From Lactonifactor sp050944855 (GTDB lineage: Bacteria > Bacillota > Clostridia > Lachnospirales > Lachnospiraceae), in assembly GCA_050944855.1 (NCBI GenBank), contig JBMNRU010000016.1, positions 1-64,000 of the forward strand: 64,000 bases of DNA, in the 5' to 3' direction. The notes under the pieces are model-generated. The model saw only the letters and a program-made list of their open reading frames with translations, made no database searches and was not told the DNA's origin. Below, one piece after another: positions 62,440-64,000 of this stretch. How positions within the stretch are numbered: the stretch's first letter is position 1; every line of letters starts with the position of its first letter. A program made the position numbers and the translations under genes.

Positions 62440-62847
62440 TTACTCCCCGGCATATCGTTTGTTGTCACTTCTTACCCAAGCCCCAAGAAGATTCTGACAG
62501 TCATATAACCGCTTGGTAATCTGCTCATACTGCTTAGGCAAAATACACTGCTGCTCCATAGCAAGCTGTGAAAGATAGGCAAGCATTTTCATGTCCGTAA
62601 ACGCCTGCTGTTGAAAATTTCTCCGCATTTCCAGCCTTTTTTCTAATAATCGCGTATTTTTGACCGCCATTCTTACTTCATTGGCATAAAGGAACTGTTC
62701 TACAATCGAAATGGAATAATTCTGCAATCTGCTTGACAGCGTAAAGCGAAACTTCTTTGGCGACTTATCGCTGATTGTCAGCACATAACTGCATAGTTCC
62801 TTTGCTTTTGTAATGACAGTCAGTTCTGATTGTTTAACCACCATCAT
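62440..62847 (-). CDS. avd: DGR accessory variability determinant Avd
   Basis: A basic, all-helical protein of about 135 residues. Avd proteins form pentameric barrels that bind RT and template RNA. The family-like core is SPKKFRFTLSSRLQNYSISI (about 30-49), followed by LANEVRMAV-type and LYDCQNLLGAWVRSD helices. Upstream of TR and RT on the same strand, as expected. The start is uncertain: ATG at 62847 or 62844, or TTG at 62856; none has a strong ribosome binding site, which would fit coupling to an upstream leader frame. Confidence 0.88.
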   Translation of the reverse strand: MMVVKQSELTVITKAKELCSYVLTISDKSPKKFRFTLSSRLQNYSISIVEQFLYANEVRMAVKNTRLLEKRLEMRRNFQQQAFTDMKMLAYLSQLAMEQQCILPKQYEQITKRLYDCQNLLGAWVRSDNKRYAGE

Positions 62848-62883
62848 CACGTCCAATCGCCATCATCGCAGCCGGATAAAAAG

Positions 62884-62925
62884 TAAAAAAAGCACTATCC
62901 CACCTGCATTTAGATAGAATAGTGC
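62884..62925 (-). terminator. Terminator-like hairpin in the DGR leader
   Basis: On the minus strand GCACTAT (62925-62919) pairs with ATAGTGC (62898-62892), with further partial pairing inside, and is followed by seven T. It lies between the ACAG repeat and avd and could end transcripts unless prevented. Confidence 0.65.
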
Positions 62926-62972
62926 CTATACATAGATGTTTCTTATTTGGTTGTACGCAAAAAAGGGCAGAC

Positions 62973-63071
<99 letters not shown>

Positions 63072-63108
63072 GCCTGTCAACCCCTTTTTGATAGATTTCT
63101 CTGAAATT

Positions 63109-63137
63109 ATTATACCGACATAAAATCCCCCTGTCAA
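63109..63137 (-). promoter_or_regulatory. Consensus promoter of the DGR cassette
   Basis: On the minus strand TTGACA (63137-63132), exactly 17 bp, TATAAT (63114-63109): a perfect sigma-A consensus. A second weaker TTGACA at 63081-63076 lies downstream. Transcription would start near 63102 and run into the leader ORF. Confidence 0.85.
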
Positions 63138-63224
63138 TCATTTTGCGCCAGAAACGGGTTTCTTCATGGACTACTACGAAAGCCGGCAGGCCGGCGGTAC
63201 GGAACCCATGCCGCCAGCCACATA

Positions 63225-64000
63225 TTATCCCACAATCTTCCAGTTCCCGCCTGCCTTTTCCAGCGTCAAGTAAAACTGTGAAATCTGCGCTGCCTTTGTC
63301 CTCTGGTCGAGGTACTTCACCGATACAGATGCTTTGACCTGCTCCCCGTCCTGCGTGAAGACAGGGTTTACCAGTTCCGAGAACACATAATCACAATCCA
63401 CAGGCTCAAGCACATTGCCAGTTACATAGTAGGCAAGCTCTTTTTCTGTTGCGGCAGGGTACAGCTTAAAGAATGTTTCCAAGAACTCTGTCACTTCTTC
63501 CGTAGTGGCAGCGTCCACTGTTCCGTCGGATTCCTGTACCTTTGGTTCATAGCCGGATTTGGTCGGTATGCTGCTGATGGTCGGATTCTGCGTGATAACC
63601 ATATTCCCGTCACCATCTACATGAACCACTACCATGTAAGCGGAAGTGCAGCCGATAGAGGTTTCTCCCTCCGTTACCGTCTGATCTACGGAGTAGACAA
63701 CGGCAAAGCCGTCCGTTCCCGCCTGTTCAATATCCCATATCTTTACATCTGTAACCGTAGAGCTTGTGGGTATGTCCTGTCGTACCGTATCAACATTCAA
63801 ATCCTGCAAGCTCTTTGTAAGATACAGGTTAATAGCTGCGGTTCTCTTTTCAATGGATTCCTGCGTATTGCTCCAAGAATAGTAGTCTAAAGCAAATGCT
63901 CTGACAAAATTTTCTATCTTGTTGGTATCAACAATACGCTGTTCAATGACTTCTTTCTCATGTACCGTGTGCATATCAATGGCGGTGAAGTTCTTATACA
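63225..64000 (-). CDS. TcpC/Tn916 ORF13-like conjugal transfer protein (5' partial)
   Basis: C-terminal ~258 residues of a TcpC-family conjugation protein; the frame continues past 64000 (YKNFTAID before the first internal Met). It has two NTF2-like domains, seen in FVRAFALDYYSWSN and EFLETFFKLYPAATEKELAYYV, and ends YLTLEKAGGNWKIVG. In Tn916 this is orf13, the last conjugation gene before tet(M). TcpC anchors in the membrane and supports transfer. Its N-terminal membrane helix is outside the window. Confidence 0.9.
   Translation of the reverse strand, partial: YKNFTAIDMHTVHEKEVIEQRIVDTNKIENFVRAFALDYYSWSNTQESIEKRTAAINLYLTKSLQDLNVDTVRQDIPTSSTVTDVKIWDIEQAGTDGFAVVYSVDQTVTEGETSIGCTSAYMVVVHVDGDGNMVITQNPTISSIPTKSGYEPKVQESDGTVDAATTEEVTEFLETFFKLYPAATEKELAYYVTGNVLEPVDCDYVFSELVNPVFTQDGEQVKASVSVKYLDQRTKAAQISQFYLTLEKAGGNWKIVG

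Overview
The window looks like a chromosomal segment of a Gram-positive gut Clostridia, most likely a Lachnospiraceae (Blautia-like). This is inferred from gene families, strong AGGAGG-type ribosome binding sites and gene order; no 16S rRNA gene is present. The formate-tetrahydrofolate ligase next to a formate/nitrite channel would fit an acetogen-type one-carbon metabolism.

Positions 1-40400 are mostly core genome: secA; a two-component system with an ABC/FtsX exporter; a frameshifted acyltransferase; azlCD; prfB with its programmed frameshift; pheB, an ApgM-type putative homoserine kinase and lysC (aspartate/threonine branch); a LysR regulator divergent from an MFS transporter; two small membrane proteins; tex; pepP; an FMN riboswitch with ribU; a NUDIX hydrolase; an AI-2E-family permease; a fructokinase; fhs; a formate channel; a subtilisin-like protease; a PhoB-type two-component system; mutS2; an HtrA-like protein that has lost its catalytic triad; yhaM; and rlmD. 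Two paralogous copies of a ~460-nt structured RNA lie at 20598-21056 and 29676-30137. Their long stems differ in sequence but stay perfectly paired, and each copy sits just upstream of a peptidase gene.

Positions 40500-54800 are an accessory, partly decaying zone. It holds two toxin-antitoxin modules whose antitoxins are intact but whose toxins are broken, an MFS/aminotransferase deletion scar, a fructose PTS operon (deoR-fruK-fruA-ptsH-ptsI), a DUF3788 remnant, a DUF3795 protein, a ~63-bp tandem repeat array, a VOC protein, an ABC-2 exporter, a TetR-CPBP operon with a clear operator, a palindromic MITE-like element, and an ECF sigma gene cut short at its 3' end.

From about 55150 to beyond the right edge lies a Tn916-type integrative conjugative element inserted in that sigma gene. 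On the minus strand it reads tcpC (orf13-like), then cargo, then orf7-like sigma, orf8-like HTH, xis and int. The cargo occupies the place held by tet(M) in Tn916 and is a complete diversity-generating retroelement (DGR): avd, a template repeat (TR), a reverse transcriptase, and a sortase-anchored surface protein carrying the variable repeat (VR). By hand alignment 19 of 23 TR/VR differences fall on template adenines. The cassette is preceded by a consensus promoter, a short leader ORF made of an ACAG x17 microsatellite, and a terminator-like hairpin. Loss of one repeat unit would open the leader frame through the hairpin into the avd start. This suggests phase-variable control of a mobile DGR and is the most interesting feature of the window.
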